A stretch of DNA of 64,000 bases. Origin: Klebsiella huaxiensis (GTDB lineage Bacteria > Pseudomonadota > Gammaproteobacteria > Enterobacterales > Enterobacteriaceae). A program made the translations under genes and the position numbers. The stretch lies in contig NZ_CP036175.1 of NCBI RefSeq assembly GCF_003261575.2, forward strand, positions 620,001 to 684,000, read 5' to 3'. The notes under the pieces are model-generated. The model worked only from the letters and a program-made list of their open reading frames with translations. It was not told where the DNA came from and searched no databases. This document shows, in pieces, positions 1-8,451 of the stretch; position 1 is the stretch's first letter, and each line of letters opens with the position of its first letter.

Positions 1-148
1 GATGGGTGAGCAGTCCATCACCTTGAGGCCCGGTATGTTCGCGGTATTTATGCCGGGGGAGCCGCATAAGCCAGGCTGCGTGGTAACAGAGCCAGCCGAT
101 ATTAAAAAAGTGGTGATTAAAGTGCGTGCCGATTTGTCCGGTGCATAA
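1..148 (+). CDS. nanQ: NanQ/YhcH-type sugar anomerase, 3' end only
   Basis: Only the last 48 or so codons are inside the window; the 5' end lies before base 1. The residues include FMPGEPHKPGC and end in VVIKVRADLSGA, matching the C-terminus of the YhcH/YjgK/YiaL cupin-like family. The His of EPHKPG belongs to its metal and sugar pocket. In E. coli this gene closes the sialic acid operon nanATEK-yhcH next to gltBDF, so its position near gltD fits. The family member is known to speed opening of the N-acetylneuraminate ring. The stop is TAA at 146-148. Confidence 0.8.
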   Translation, partial: MGEQSITLRPGMFAVFMPGEPHKPGCVVTEPADIKKVVIKVRADLSGA

Positions 149-152
149 AAAT

Positions 153-178
153 CCTGCCGGAGCACTTTCTCCGGCAGG
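153..178. terminator. Hairpin between convergent nanQ and the vWA gene
   Basis: A perfect 10-bp inverted repeat, CCTGCCGGAG at 153-162 and CTCCGGCAGG at 169-178, with a 6-base loop. It lies in the 40-bp gap between two convergent genes. No long T run follows on either strand, so it is either a weak bidirectional terminator or an RNA 3'-end stabiliser. Confidence 0.6.
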
Positions 179-188
179 GTAAGGCCAA

Positions 189-1358
189 TCAGTTTTTTTC
201 TCGTGAGGTTACGATGCCGTGCTGTGCCGCCCACAGGTTCACATCTTCTTTGCGGATCGCGGCGGCCATCATTCCGGGGAATAGATCGGGCGTGCAGGCA
301 AAAGAAGGGATCCCCATCGCGGCGAGTTTTCCCGCCAGTTCGCGGTCATAAAACGGTGCGCCTTCATCGCTCAACGCCAGCAGCGTAATGACCTGTACAC
401 CTGACTGGATCAGTTCATTAGCACGTTGCAGCAGGTTGCGTTCAACGCCACCCTCATAAAGATCGGAGATCAGCACCATGATGGTATTGCGCGGATCGCG
501 AATTAACGATTGGCAATAGCCGACTGCACGGTTGATGTCGGTACCACCGCCAAGCTGCACGCCAAACAACAGATCCACTGGATCCTTGAGCTGTTCGGTC
601 ATATCGACAACGGCAGTATCGAAGACGACCAGATGCGTTTTCACCGCCGGAAGAGAGGCCATCACCGCACCGAAAATACTGGAATAGACTACCGATGATG
701 CCATTGATCCGCTCTGATCGATGCACAGAATGATCTCCTTCTGCGTGCGCTGCGACTTACGACCATAGCCGATCAGGGTTTCAGGAATGATGCTCTGGTA
801 ATCTTCTTGCCAGTGACGCAGGTTGGCGCGAATCGTGCGCTGCCAGTCGATCTCTGCATGGCGCGGGCGACGATTGCGTACCGCACGGTTGAGTGCGCCG
901 CTCACCGCGCTGCGCATAGGCTCTTCCAGCTGTTTCATTAATTCATCGACGACTTTACGCACCACCAGTTTGGCGGTTTCTTTGGTTTTCGCCGGGATCA
1001 CGCCGCGAAGTGACATCAGCGTGCCGATCAGATGAACATCAGGCTGGGCATTAGCCAGCATCTCCGGTTCCAGCAGCATACGCTGTAGATCCAGGCGTTC
1101 AAAAGCGTCTTTCTGCATCACCTGTACTACGGATGAGGGAAAATACTGGCGAATATCTCCCAGCCAACGGGCGACGCCCGGCGAAGAGGCGTTGCTGCCG
1201 CCGCGCAGGCCATTTTTGCCATCTGGCTGATATAGCGCCGCCAGCGCGGCATCGATAACCATTTCCTCGGCGTTCAGGGGGATGCCGCAGGCGTTGTTGG
1301 CTTCATTGCCGAGGATCAAACGCCAGCGGCGCAAGCGTTCAGCATCGTTATTCGGCAT
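189..1358 (-). CDS. vWA (MIDAS) domain protein, last gene of the MoxR/DUF5682 operon
   Basis: 389 residues, predicted cytoplasmic, with no signal peptide or membrane segment. The C-terminal half is a von Willebrand A domain with a complete metal-binding MIDAS: DQSGSM (D214, S216, S218), GGGTD around T273 and the SDLYEGG aspartate near 299. The N-terminal 200 residues are helical and basic (RNRRPRH near 162-167). vWA proteins of this type pair with MoxR AAA+ ATPases, the vWA metal site docking on the ring. The start overlaps the end of the DUF5682 gene by 11 bp. It resembles E. coli YehP in architecture and in patches such as ILG, LRANLRHW and VQLGGGT, but is clearly divergent. The function of the set is unknown. 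Confidence 0.85.
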   Translation of the reverse strand: MPNNDAERLRRWRLILGNEANNACGIPLNAEEMVIDAALAALYQPDGKNGLRGGSNASSPGVARWLGDIRQYFPSSVVQVMQKDAFERLDLQRMLLEPEMLANAQPDVHLIGTLMSLRGVIPAKTKETAKLVVRKVVDELMKQLEEPMRSAVSGALNRAVRNRRPRHAEIDWQRTIRANLRHWQEDYQSIIPETLIGYGRKSQRTQKEIILCIDQSGSMASSVVYSSIFGAVMASLPAVKTHLVVFDTAVVDMTEQLKDPVDLLFGVQLGGGTDINRAVGYCQSLIRDPRNTIMVLISDLYEGGVERNLLQRANELIQSGVQVITLLALSDEGAPFYDRELAGKLAAMGIPSFACTPDLFPGMMAAAIRKEDVNLWAAQHGIVTSREKN

Positions 1359-3627
1359 GATTTTCCCCTCTGGTTGGCGATAAGGGCAGGATGCGGCGCA
1401 GCAGAGGCAATATCAGCGCCGCACGTTGTTCATTCCACGGTTCGCAGAGTTTTTCGGGCGTGGCGACATATTTACCCTGGACCGCGCGTTCGCCAAGCTG
1501 ACGCCGCTCCGGAGCGGTAAAGTTCGCGAACGTTCGGCGCAGCATCGGTAAAATAAGTCTGAAATGGTTGGCGCTCAGGCCGCTAAGCCAGCTATCGATC
1601 AACTGCCACAATGTGGCGTTATGCAGCAGCACCATCGCGCTGTCATTCAGAAAACCTTCCGCCCACGCGGCGCTGTCTGCCGGGGCGTTTGCCGCCGATA
1701 GCGCCAGCCCCATCTGGGTGGCTATCTCTTCCGTTGGCAATGTTTGCATATCAAACAGTAGCCGCGTTGCCGTACCGCGCAGCAGTGCGTGCGCCGTGCT
1801 GCCGTTCGCCAACTGTGTCAACGCCTGTAACCAGCCGCCGAGCAGCGCTTCGTCATCCAGTAGCCGCAATGCTGCATGGGCTTCGACGATTTGTTTTCTC
1901 ATTCTGGAGGCACTGTCGTCATTGAGCGACGTACAGGCGCCGGGTAGTGCGATAGCTGCTCGTGGAACCAGGCTCATCAGAACCTGAATCACCATGCTGC
2001 CATCGGTCTGGCGTACGTTACCGTAGCGAGCGATGGTTACCAGCGGCGGTATGGTTTCCAGCAATTGTTCGATATTACCGGTGATGGCGGCCAGCGACTC
2101 CAGCGCAGCGGCGATGGGGGCAATGGCGGCCTGTAAATCCGCCAACAGTACCTGATGAATCAGCTTAGCCAGCGCCGGCAGCGCCTCGGCACGTTCGGCA
2201 AGAGCGGTAGCGTAGCGCGTACTGGCTTGCTCAACGCTGTTTCCCCAGCGGCTGGCGGTGATGATATTCATCGCCAGTGCCGGTTCCCAACGCAGCGACC
2301 AGACTTCATGAAACGTCCCCTTCGCCTTATGCCCGTGACCTTCCCGATGACCCCAGGGAATATCTAATAACGCCAGACGGTGCAGCAGATGGCTGCGAGC
2401 CAGGTCGCCGGGTTTGCGGAGATCGAGATCCAGCAACTTATCGCTGGCTTCCGCTTTTAGCCGCAGCGTTTTTTGCTGTTGAGTAATATCGCGTTGCAGC
2501 GGGACCGCCGGCGTCTCTTCGGGGACGCAGCCCAACGCATCGCCAATAATGAGCTGCTGCTGGATCAGCCGCATTGGTGCGTTTTCACCCATGCAGACGA
2601 CGGTTTGCAACGCTTCACAAAGCTCATCCAGACCTGGCTGCGGGCGATTACGCATAACGGCAAGCGTCTGCGCCAGGCGTACCGTTTCAATAACATGTGC
2701 ACTGGAACAGTCGAAATCCTCTTCGCGGAATAATCTGGCAGCGCGCGATAGCCAACTAATATCGCGGTGGGGGGTATTCTGATGACGCCACAGATGATCG
2801 TACCATTCCGGCGAGGTTACTCCCGCGCCATAACCGCTGGCATGACTTAAGGCATCGTTGCTCCAGGGCGTCCAGGTCGCGGCGACCTTAATCTTCGGCA
2901 AGCCTTTAAGCAGTTCGTTATCGGCTTTGGCAGGGGGCAGATTCTCTAGCGCCGGAACGTGCCATGCCCCGCAGACAACGGCTATCCGGGCGAATCCCTC
3001 TTTCTTTGCCTGTCGCAGCATCTTGCGCATATGTGCTTCGCGTAAGTTTTCGCGCTGCTGTTCTCTGGCCGTATGTCTGATATTGGGTATTTCCTGGCGT
3101 AGCGCGTTCATGGCTTCACGAATGGCGTCGAACAATGACAAATCATCTTCGCGCTCTTCCACCATCTGATTCCACCAGCTTTCACCATCGGCATAACCTG
3201 CCGCGTAGCCAAGCCAGTCCAGCGGATCGCCGTCAATGTTTACCGTGGTGCGCTTCTCATCATCGCCATCGTTCTCATTTTTCTCCGCCTCTTCATTTTC
3301 GAGGGCGAACTGATGGGCGATGGGCAGGTCGATAAAGCGCACCGCGATATTCTGCGCCAGGCCATAGCGCAACGCCTGCCATTCTGGGGAGAAGTTGGCG
3401 AAGGGATAAAATGCCGCGTGGCGTGACTCATCTGGTGCATAAATCAGTAGCGCCACCGGTGGCTGCATGGCTTCGTGCAGAATAAAAGGCAGCATTGATT
3501 CGCCATCCGGCGGCCCTTCCACCAGCAGGCAATCTGGCTGTAACGCTTCCAGAGCACTCAGAAGGCTCCGCGCGCTGCCGGGGCCGTGGTGGCGAATGCC
3601 GAACAGATGAACAGTTTGATCATTCAT
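1348..3627 (-). CDS. DUF5682-type protein with an EreA/ChaN-like N-terminal motif
   Basis: 759 residues. The N-terminus carries HLFGIRHHGPGSAR (residues 7-20), VEGP (36-39) and later VCGAWHVPAL (218-227). That layout of a GxRHH loop, a VEGP strand end and a second G-x-W-H loop recalls the erythromycin-esterase/ChaN/TraB-PrgY fold, whose histidines act in hydrolysis or bind metal; this link is inference. An acidic stretch rich in E, N and D (109-126) interrupts the domain. The rest (300-759) is alpha-helical. It starts 16 bp after the MoxR gene and overlaps the vWA gene, so the three are almost certainly one transcript. It may be the working enzyme or substrate of the MoxR/vWA pair. The family assignment is from memory of the conserved N-terminal motif. 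Confidence 0.75.
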   Translation of the reverse strand: MNDQTVHLFGIRHHGPGSARSLLSALEALQPDCLLVEGPPDGESMLPFILHEAMQPPVALLIYAPDESRHAAFYPFANFSPEWQALRYGLAQNIAVRFIDLPIAHQFALENEEAEKNENDGDDEKRTTVNIDGDPLDWLGYAAGYADGESWWNQMVEEREDDLSLFDAIREAMNALRQEIPNIRHTAREQQRENLREAHMRKMLRQAKKEGFARIAVVCGAWHVPALENLPPAKADNELLKGLPKIKVAATWTPWSNDALSHASGYGAGVTSPEWYDHLWRHQNTPHRDISWLSRAARLFREEDFDCSSAHVIETVRLAQTLAVMRNRPQPGLDELCEALQTVVCMGENAPMRLIQQQLIIGDALGCVPEETPAVPLQRDITQQQKTLRLKAEASDKLLDLDLRKPGDLARSHLLHRLALLDIPWGHREGHGHKAKGTFHEVWSLRWEPALAMNIITASRWGNSVEQASTRYATALAERAEALPALAKLIHQVLLADLQAAIAPIAAALESLAAITGNIEQLLETIPPLVTIARYGNVRQTDGSMVIQVLMSLVPRAAIALPGACTSLNDDSASRMRKQIVEAHAALRLLDDEALLGGWLQALTQLANGSTAHALLRGTATRLLFDMQTLPTEEIATQMGLALSAANAPADSAAWAEGFLNDSAMVLLHNATLWQLIDSWLSGLSANHFRLILPMLRRTFANFTAPERRQLGERAVQGKYVATPEKLCEPWNEQRAALILPLLRRILPLSPTRGENHAE

Positions 3628-3643
3628 AGGGATACCCTGCGGA

Positions 3644-4738
3644 TTACACGATTTCGCGACAGGCGCGATACAGATCTTTCCAGTCGCAGCGCTCTTTCAC
3701 GATCGTTTCCAGATATTCGCGCCAGACAACATCGTCCTGTACCGGATCTTTCACTACCGCGCCGACCAGGCTGGCGGCGATATCACGCGGGTGCAGCACG
3801 CCGTCGCCGAAATGCACGGCGAGAGCCATACCGTTATTGATAACGGAGATCGCCTCTGCGGTACTTAAGGTGCTGGTTGGCGACTTAATTTTGGTTTTTC
3901 CGTCTTCGGTCTGGCCGTTACGCAGCTCGCGGAAGATTTGCACGACCCGCTGTACTTCCTTCAGGGCCGGAGGCTCTGCCGGTAACGCCAGCGCCTGGCC
4001 CTGCTCTGCTACACGGCGGGTGACAATGCTGATCTCTTCTTGTTCGCTGGCGGGTACAGGCAGGATCACGGTGTTAAAGCGGCGTTTTAACGCGGAAGAT
4101 AGCTCGTTAACGCCTTTATCGCGATTGTTAGCGGTGGCGATAACGTTAAAGCCGCGCGTGGCCTGCACCTCGTCATTCAGCTCCGGCACCGGTAGCGTTT
4201 TTTCCGACAAAATGGTGATTAACGTATCCTGCACGTCGGCGGGAATGCGCGTTAGCTCTTCCACGCGGGCAATTTGCCCACTGGCCATCGCTCGCATTAG
4301 CGGGCTTTCCACCAGCGCTGAACGGGATGGACCTTTGGAGAGCAGCTCCGCATAGTTCCAGCCGTAACGCATCTGCTCCTCGCTGGTCCCGGCAGTCCCC
4401 TGAATTATCAACGTTGAATCGCCGCTGATCGCCGCTGCCAGATGTTCAGAAACCCAGGATTTCGCGGTACCGGGTACGCCATATAGCAGCAATGCGCGAT
4501 CGGTTGCCAGGGTGGCGACAGCGGTTTCGATGATCCGGCGACTACCGATATATTTCGGCGTCACTTCAAAGCCGTTTTCCAGACGCCCGCCTAGCAGATA
4601 AATAGCGACAGCCCATGGTGAGATGACCCAGTTTTCCGGGCGCGGATGGCTATCGTTTTTTTGCAGTTCTTCCAGCTCTTCGGCAAATTGTTGTTCAGCG
4701 TGTCGACGTAAAACGGCGGTGGTTGCGGTGGAATTCAT
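3644..4738 (-). CDS. MoxR-family AAA+ ATPase
   Basis: 364 residues. Visible ATPase motifs are Walker A GVPGTAKSW (87-95), a Walker-B-like acidic segment ARVEELTRIP (157-166), sensor 1 ATANNRD (201-207) and an arginine-finger-like LKRRF (217-221). The unusual Walker A spacing and the VEEL in place of DE are typical of the MoxR/YehL branch. Such ATPases form hexameric rings that remodel partners together with vWA proteins. Its ATG overlaps the stop of the DUF5691-like gene in an ATGA, which implies translational coupling. E. coli YehL is the nearest named relative I can recall. The target is unknown. Confidence 0.88.
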   Translation of the reverse strand: MNSTATTAVLRRHAEQQFAEELEELQKNDSHPRPENWVISPWAVAIYLLGGRLENGFEVTPKYIGSRRIIETAVATLATDRALLLYGVPGTAKSWVSEHLAAAISGDSTLIIQGTAGTSEEQMRYGWNYAELLSKGPSRSALVESPLMRAMASGQIARVEELTRIPADVQDTLITILSEKTLPVPELNDEVQATRGFNVIATANNRDKGVNELSSALKRRFNTVILPVPASEQEEISIVTRRVAEQGQALALPAEPPALKEVQRVVQIFRELRNGQTEDGKTKIKSPTSTLSTAEAISVINNGMALAVHFGDGVLHPRDIAASLVGAVVKDPVQDDVVWREYLETIVKERCDWKDLYRACREIV

Positions 4739-6348
4739 AGCGTATTTTCTCCAGCAAAAAGCGAATGTAGGTTTTTGCGTCGCGCCAGAGCGGCGCGAAA
4801 GGCATAAAATGCTTCTTTACAGTAAGGCTCTTGTTCGGCGTTGTGCGGCCATTGCTGAATGGCTTCATCGGTGATATCGGGAGCCAGCAGGCAGGCTACG
4901 TCAATAATGGAGTGGCGCAGGTTGTAGTCGTAGCGAGCCGCGTCCTGTTTCACCCAATGGTGCAGATTCGCGACCCACTGTCGACTCACGTGGGAAGAGA
5001 ATGCTGGCGTCTCCAGCGGTAGAAGCTGGGTATAGCGCTGGAGAAGCTCACCGCCTACCATGTTGGTTGTTGATATCAGCATGGTCACCACGGACTCACG
5101 TTGCGCCAGCGGCAACGTTTCCAGTAGAACGAAAGCATCAATCATCAGGTCGTCAAGAGTATGTCTGACCTGTCCGACGGGAATCAGCGTCAGGAATGCC
5201 TGCGCCCATTCTGCCTGACCTTCACGCAGCGTGGCGTTATACCAGGCACGCAAAAGCGCCGCCTGCCAGTCCGTTTGCGCAGCCCAAGGCAGCAGTTCGG
5301 CGGGAGTGGCCCGTAGCTGCGCCTGCCACCAGGCCAGCGGGACGCCCGCGGCTAACTGGTAAAGCCACCAGGCGCGCTGGCCCAGCGGTTCATTTTTGGG
5401 CTTGCTCTCTTCCAACGCGTCTTGTTTCCATTCCGCTATAAACGCTTGCGGCGCATCAATGATGAAAGGCAGCGGTTTCTCGCCCGGCAGGTATTTTTTA
5501 AGCTTATTCAGCCAGCCTCCCGTCTCCTGTAGCGAAGAGAGCAGCGGCTGAAGCCGGGTTTCCATCCTTCCGGCATAGGCGCTTTGTGGTAGGGCGAGCA
5601 GCAGACGAGCCGCCGTTTGTCGGACCTCTTTGCTGCGATCGGCAAGCGCGTTTTCCAGTAGCGTTTCGTCATCCGGTGAGAGATGTTGTTCCAGTACGGA
5701 CAGCAACTGCGTGCGTTCGCGGGCGTCAAGGCTACTCATCTCCTGCGTCAACCGTTCGCGCGCGCCGCCAGGATCGCTATCGCGCAATTGGCTTAAATAC
5801 TGCTGGCGCTGGGTTAATGTACCGTGCTGCCACATCTCTTCGTCTGGCTGCGTCGGGAGAAGTTCATCAATGTCGCGCCATTTGGGGTTGATCTGCGCCA
5901 GCCAGCGACCACGGGCACCCAGCACGTTGGACACGGCGCTTCGCATAGGCGGGGTGCGTGAAGCGTACTGCAATAGCATGGGGAGAAGCTGGTGAGGCGG
6001 TAAAAGCTGTCGCTGCGCCAGTTGCGCCAGGGCAAACCACAGCAGACGCGGCGGCCCGTCTTCCAGTAACTGGCGCAGCAGGCTGGTGAATGCCGCTTCG
6101 CTAACGACGCGACCCTCTTGCGCTGCGATAGCGGGGAGCGGCGTGGTCTGGACCATGGCAGGCTCCCAGCCCGCGAGGCCACCTAGAGAGAGAATGCCTG
6201 CGCTGCGTAAAAGCAGCTGCTCCGCTGGGGTATCATCCGGCAGATCGGAAATTAACAGCCCAATTTCCCCATCCACGGCGGGTAAAACCAGCGTCTGTTT
6301 TTCCGTTCCCAGCAGCGCCGCGCTGGTTAACTGTTGCCATCCGCTCAT
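4735..6348 (-). CDS. DUF5691-like helical-repeat protein
   Basis: 537 residues from the chosen start MSGWQQLTSAALLGT. An in-frame ATG seven codons upstream (6369) exists, but the start at 6348 overlaps the SWIM gene's TGA as ATGA and has GGAGGAG just upstream, so it is preferred. The protein is Leu- and Ala-rich and almost wholly alpha-helical, with HEAT-like stretches such as SKEVRQTAARLLLALPQ. It has no signal peptide and no catalytic motif that I can see. Proteins annotated DUF5691 travel with SWIM, MoxR, DUF5682 and vWA genes in many bacteria, which fits a scaffold role; that role is inference. Confidence 0.75.
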   Translation of the reverse strand: MSGWQQLTSAALLGTEKQTLVLPAVDGEIGLLISDLPDDTPAEQLLLRSAGILSLGGLAGWEPAMVQTTPLPAIAAQEGRVVSEAAFTSLLRQLLEDGPPRLLWFALAQLAQRQLLPPHQLLPMLLQYASRTPPMRSAVSNVLGARGRWLAQINPKWRDIDELLPTQPDEEMWQHGTLTQRQQYLSQLRDSDPGGARERLTQEMSSLDARERTQLLSVLEQHLSPDDETLLENALADRSKEVRQTAARLLLALPQSAYAGRMETRLQPLLSSLQETGGWLNKLKKYLPGEKPLPFIIDAPQAFIAEWKQDALEESKPKNEPLGQRAWWLYQLAAGVPLAWWQAQLRATPAELLPWAAQTDWQAALLRAWYNATLREGQAEWAQAFLTLIPVGQVRHTLDDLMIDAFVLLETLPLAQRESVVTMLISTTNMVGGELLQRYTQLLPLETPAFSSHVSRQWVANLHHWVKQDAARYDYNLRHSIIDVACLLAPDITDEAIQQWPHNAEQEPYCKEAFYAFRAALARRKNLHSLFAGENTL

Positions 6349-7667
6349 TGCTCTCCTCCATTTTCCCAAACCAGACGATCGTCAAGCCAGGCGCTACACG
6401 GGGTTAACTGGTTGCCGTCCCATTCGCCCATTAGCATAAACGGCACGCCGCCGCTGACGGCGAGCAGCTGCCAGCCTTCCTCTGACGGCAAACGCACCGG
6501 TAGCTGCTGTCCCTGAACGGTAGAAAATTGCCAGCCGCCGTTATCCGGGTGAATTAACATATTGCTCATACGCAGCGGTAGCGGCCACTGCCAGGGATTC
6601 GCGCTGATTTTATGCGCCAACTCGTGCAGGGCGTCATCCAGCGTTAAGGGCGGCAGCGGGAAGGCTCCAGCCTGTTCGCAGGATCCAGTGAGCAGTGCCC
6701 GCAGCGGTGAGGCGCTGGGGTAAAACGCCAACGTGCTGCGCAAGGTCTGCCCGCTGATAAAGTGCTGCGTAAAATTTTTACCGCCGTGGGAGAAATCCAG
6801 GAGTAATGCCGTACGGCGGCTGGTTTCGCCGTATAGCCAGACCCGACGACGCCACAGTTTGTTCTCTTCTTGCGCACTTTGCCCGATAACTCGCCAGCTA
6901 TCCTCGATAGTTTCACCATTGCCGGCATCGCTTTTGTCGATGCTAACGCCCAGCGCGACGTTCAGATCCGTGCGCTCGGCGGCGTCCAGTGCTTCCTGAT
7001 GCCGGTATGCATCGATAATCAACTGGAGCTGTCCCAATTGAGAGCAAACCAGACGGGGCCACTCATCCGCGATATCAAGCGTGCCGGCAAGGTTTTTAAG
7101 CCTCATTGCTATGCCCGGTAATTGGGCATCAACCATCCTTGCGGCGACTTCGGTAAAAAGCGACTGCTGGGTGGGAAGCTGCGCCAGCCCATGACGAACC
7201 CGGTCGTGTATCCAGCGTTCCAGATACTCCAGGCCCGCCGTCATTTTTTTCTGCCGCGCCGCATCTCGCTTTGCCGTGGTCTGCGGATCGGCGGCTTTCG
7301 CGGCGGACTGCTCTTTCTTCTCTTCCTTACGAGCTTCTCGCTGTTGGCGGGAGATCAGCCATTCGCTTACCCATTCCGGCTGCTCGTCGTTGGTGAAGTC
7401 CGCGCGGTGTTGTACATAGAGCAGGAGTAGCGCCAGGCTATGTTTACAGGGGAATTTACGGCTGGGACAGGAGCACTTACAGGCCAGATCCTGGCTATCA
7501 ATCCTGACTTGATAGGGACGAGAGCCGCTGCCTTTACACTCACCCCAGAAGGCGGCGTTGTTATACCCCAGCAGGGGCCATTTCGCGGGGATAACCAGTC
7601 CGCGGGCCGCTTTAACCGAGGCGTCATCGGGCGCCATGGCTTGCACTGATTCAACGGTCAGTTCCAT
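6345..7667 (-). CDS. SWIM zinc-finger protein, first gene of the five-gene operon
   Basis: 440 residues. A SWIM zinc finger is intact near the N-terminus: CKCSCPSRKFPCKH supplies C65-x-C67-x6-C74-x-H76. SWIM fingers bind DNA or protein. A highly charged Lys/Glu/Arg-rich segment follows (about 107-142, with REARKEEKKEQS), then a mixed domain of about 290 residues without a recognised fold. Similar to the YehQ type of E. coli in having an N-terminal SWIM finger. It is the promoter-proximal gene and is translationally coupled to the next one. The start ATG at 7667 has only a weak AGAG ribosome site. Confidence 0.83.
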   Translation of the reverse strand: MELTVESVQAMAPDDASVKAARGLVIPAKWPLLGYNNAAFWGECKGSGSRPYQVRIDSQDLACKCSCPSRKFPCKHSLALLLLYVQHRADFTNDEQPEWVSEWLISRQQREARKEEKKEQSAAKAADPQTTAKRDAARQKKMTAGLEYLERWIHDRVRHGLAQLPTQQSLFTEVAARMVDAQLPGIAMRLKNLAGTLDIADEWPRLVCSQLGQLQLIIDAYRHQEALDAAERTDLNVALGVSIDKSDAGNGETIEDSWRVIGQSAQEENKLWRRRVWLYGETSRRTALLLDFSHGGKNFTQHFISGQTLRSTLAFYPSASPLRALLTGSCEQAGAFPLPPLTLDDALHELAHKISANPWQWPLPLRMSNMLIHPDNGGWQFSTVQGQQLPVRLPSEEGWQLLAVSGGVPFMLMGEWDGNQLTPCSAWLDDRLVWENGGEQ

Positions 7668-7933
7668 TGCATTTCTCTGTTGATCTGGAGGTATATGGAA
7701 TCAGAGAGCGGCGTTATACAAAGCAGAAAGAGGCTGTTTTCCATAACAACGCGTTTCTATCCATGACGAGTTAACAGCGAGTATATCGGTAGAGGGGAAT
7801 GGTCGGTAATAAAGAAACCGAGAGGAGCGACTTTTCGGAAGTTGTTAATATAACACCGCAAAATACGGGGCCAGACTGCTCCAGCAAATCTAAATTCAGC
7901 ATGATGTTGCCACCGCATCAATCGCCCTGTGAA
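7668..7933. other. Upstream region of the SWIM-first operon
   Basis: About 266 bp with no gene. It must hold the leftward promoter of the five-gene operon, but no hexamer pair with good spacing stands out; a TATAAC about 50 bases before the SWIM start is the best -10-like string and lacks a clear -35. No sigma-54 element, operator palindrome or repeat was found by eye. Confidence 0.4.
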
Positions 7934-8303
7934 TCAGCGTTTTTGGGCTTCCAGTATTGTTTGCGAGCGGGCGAGTTCGTCTACCAGTAATTTTTCATCA
8001 GGTAGCTGCATTTTGTACTCGCTTGTCAGGACCGTGTTCGGCAAGCCGCTAAGGGCATAGTGTGCTTCACCAGCGCCTCTTCAAAATCGGATTCAGAATA
8101 CTCATCCTTCAGATCGAGGAATTCAAGAATGAAGGGGTTGCGTATGTCTTGCACCGGCGTAACTTCGGCCATGGCGGGCGCAGCCTGCTGCAACATAGCG
8201 GATTTGTCGTGGGACAGCAGCGTCCGTTCGTAAGACTGAGTGGCAATTTGCCGATCGAGCTGCCGCACTGACCAGCCGTTGCGTAATAATATGCTCAGAG
8301 ATT
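7934..8303 (-). pseudogene. yhcG: Decayed remnant of yhcG (DUF1016 PDDEXK-type nuclease)
   Basis: Reading leftward, about 8303 to 8060 encodes LLRNGWSVRQLDRQI, then PFILEFLDLKDEYSESDFEEALVKH, the central block of YhcG-family proteins. After an internal deletion the frame changes. From about 8050 to the TGA at 7934-7936 another frame reads GLPNTVLTSEYKMQLPDEK and ends in LARSQTILEAQKR, the family C-terminus. The N-terminal third, most of the PDDEXK nuclease domain and the reading frame are lost; a stop lies just upstream of LLRNG. E. coli has an intact yhcG between gltBDF and nan, so this is a relic of the same locus. A short open frame at 8026-8268 is only part of it. Confidence 0.85.
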
Positions 8304-8401
8304 ATACGGTCAATACTGATTCATCTAATTGCATTCAGTTACAACAGGGGTTGCGAACGGCTTTCAGAGAATAAAAGATGAGGAATTGAGGAGAGCAATG
8401 T

Positions 8402-8443
8402 TGGCTCCCCATTTATCAGCGCGAAGCTGTATCTGGGGAGCCA
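8402..8443 (-). terminator. Hairpin just after gltD
   Basis: Inverted repeat TGGCTCCCC (8402-8410) and GGGGAGCCA (8435-8443), a perfect 9-bp stem with a 24-base loop, starting 9 bp past the gltD stop. No U-run follows on the gltD strand. It is better read as an mRNA 3' stem or weak terminator than as a classical intrinsic terminator. Confidence 0.5.
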
Positions 8444-8451
8444 GAACGGTT

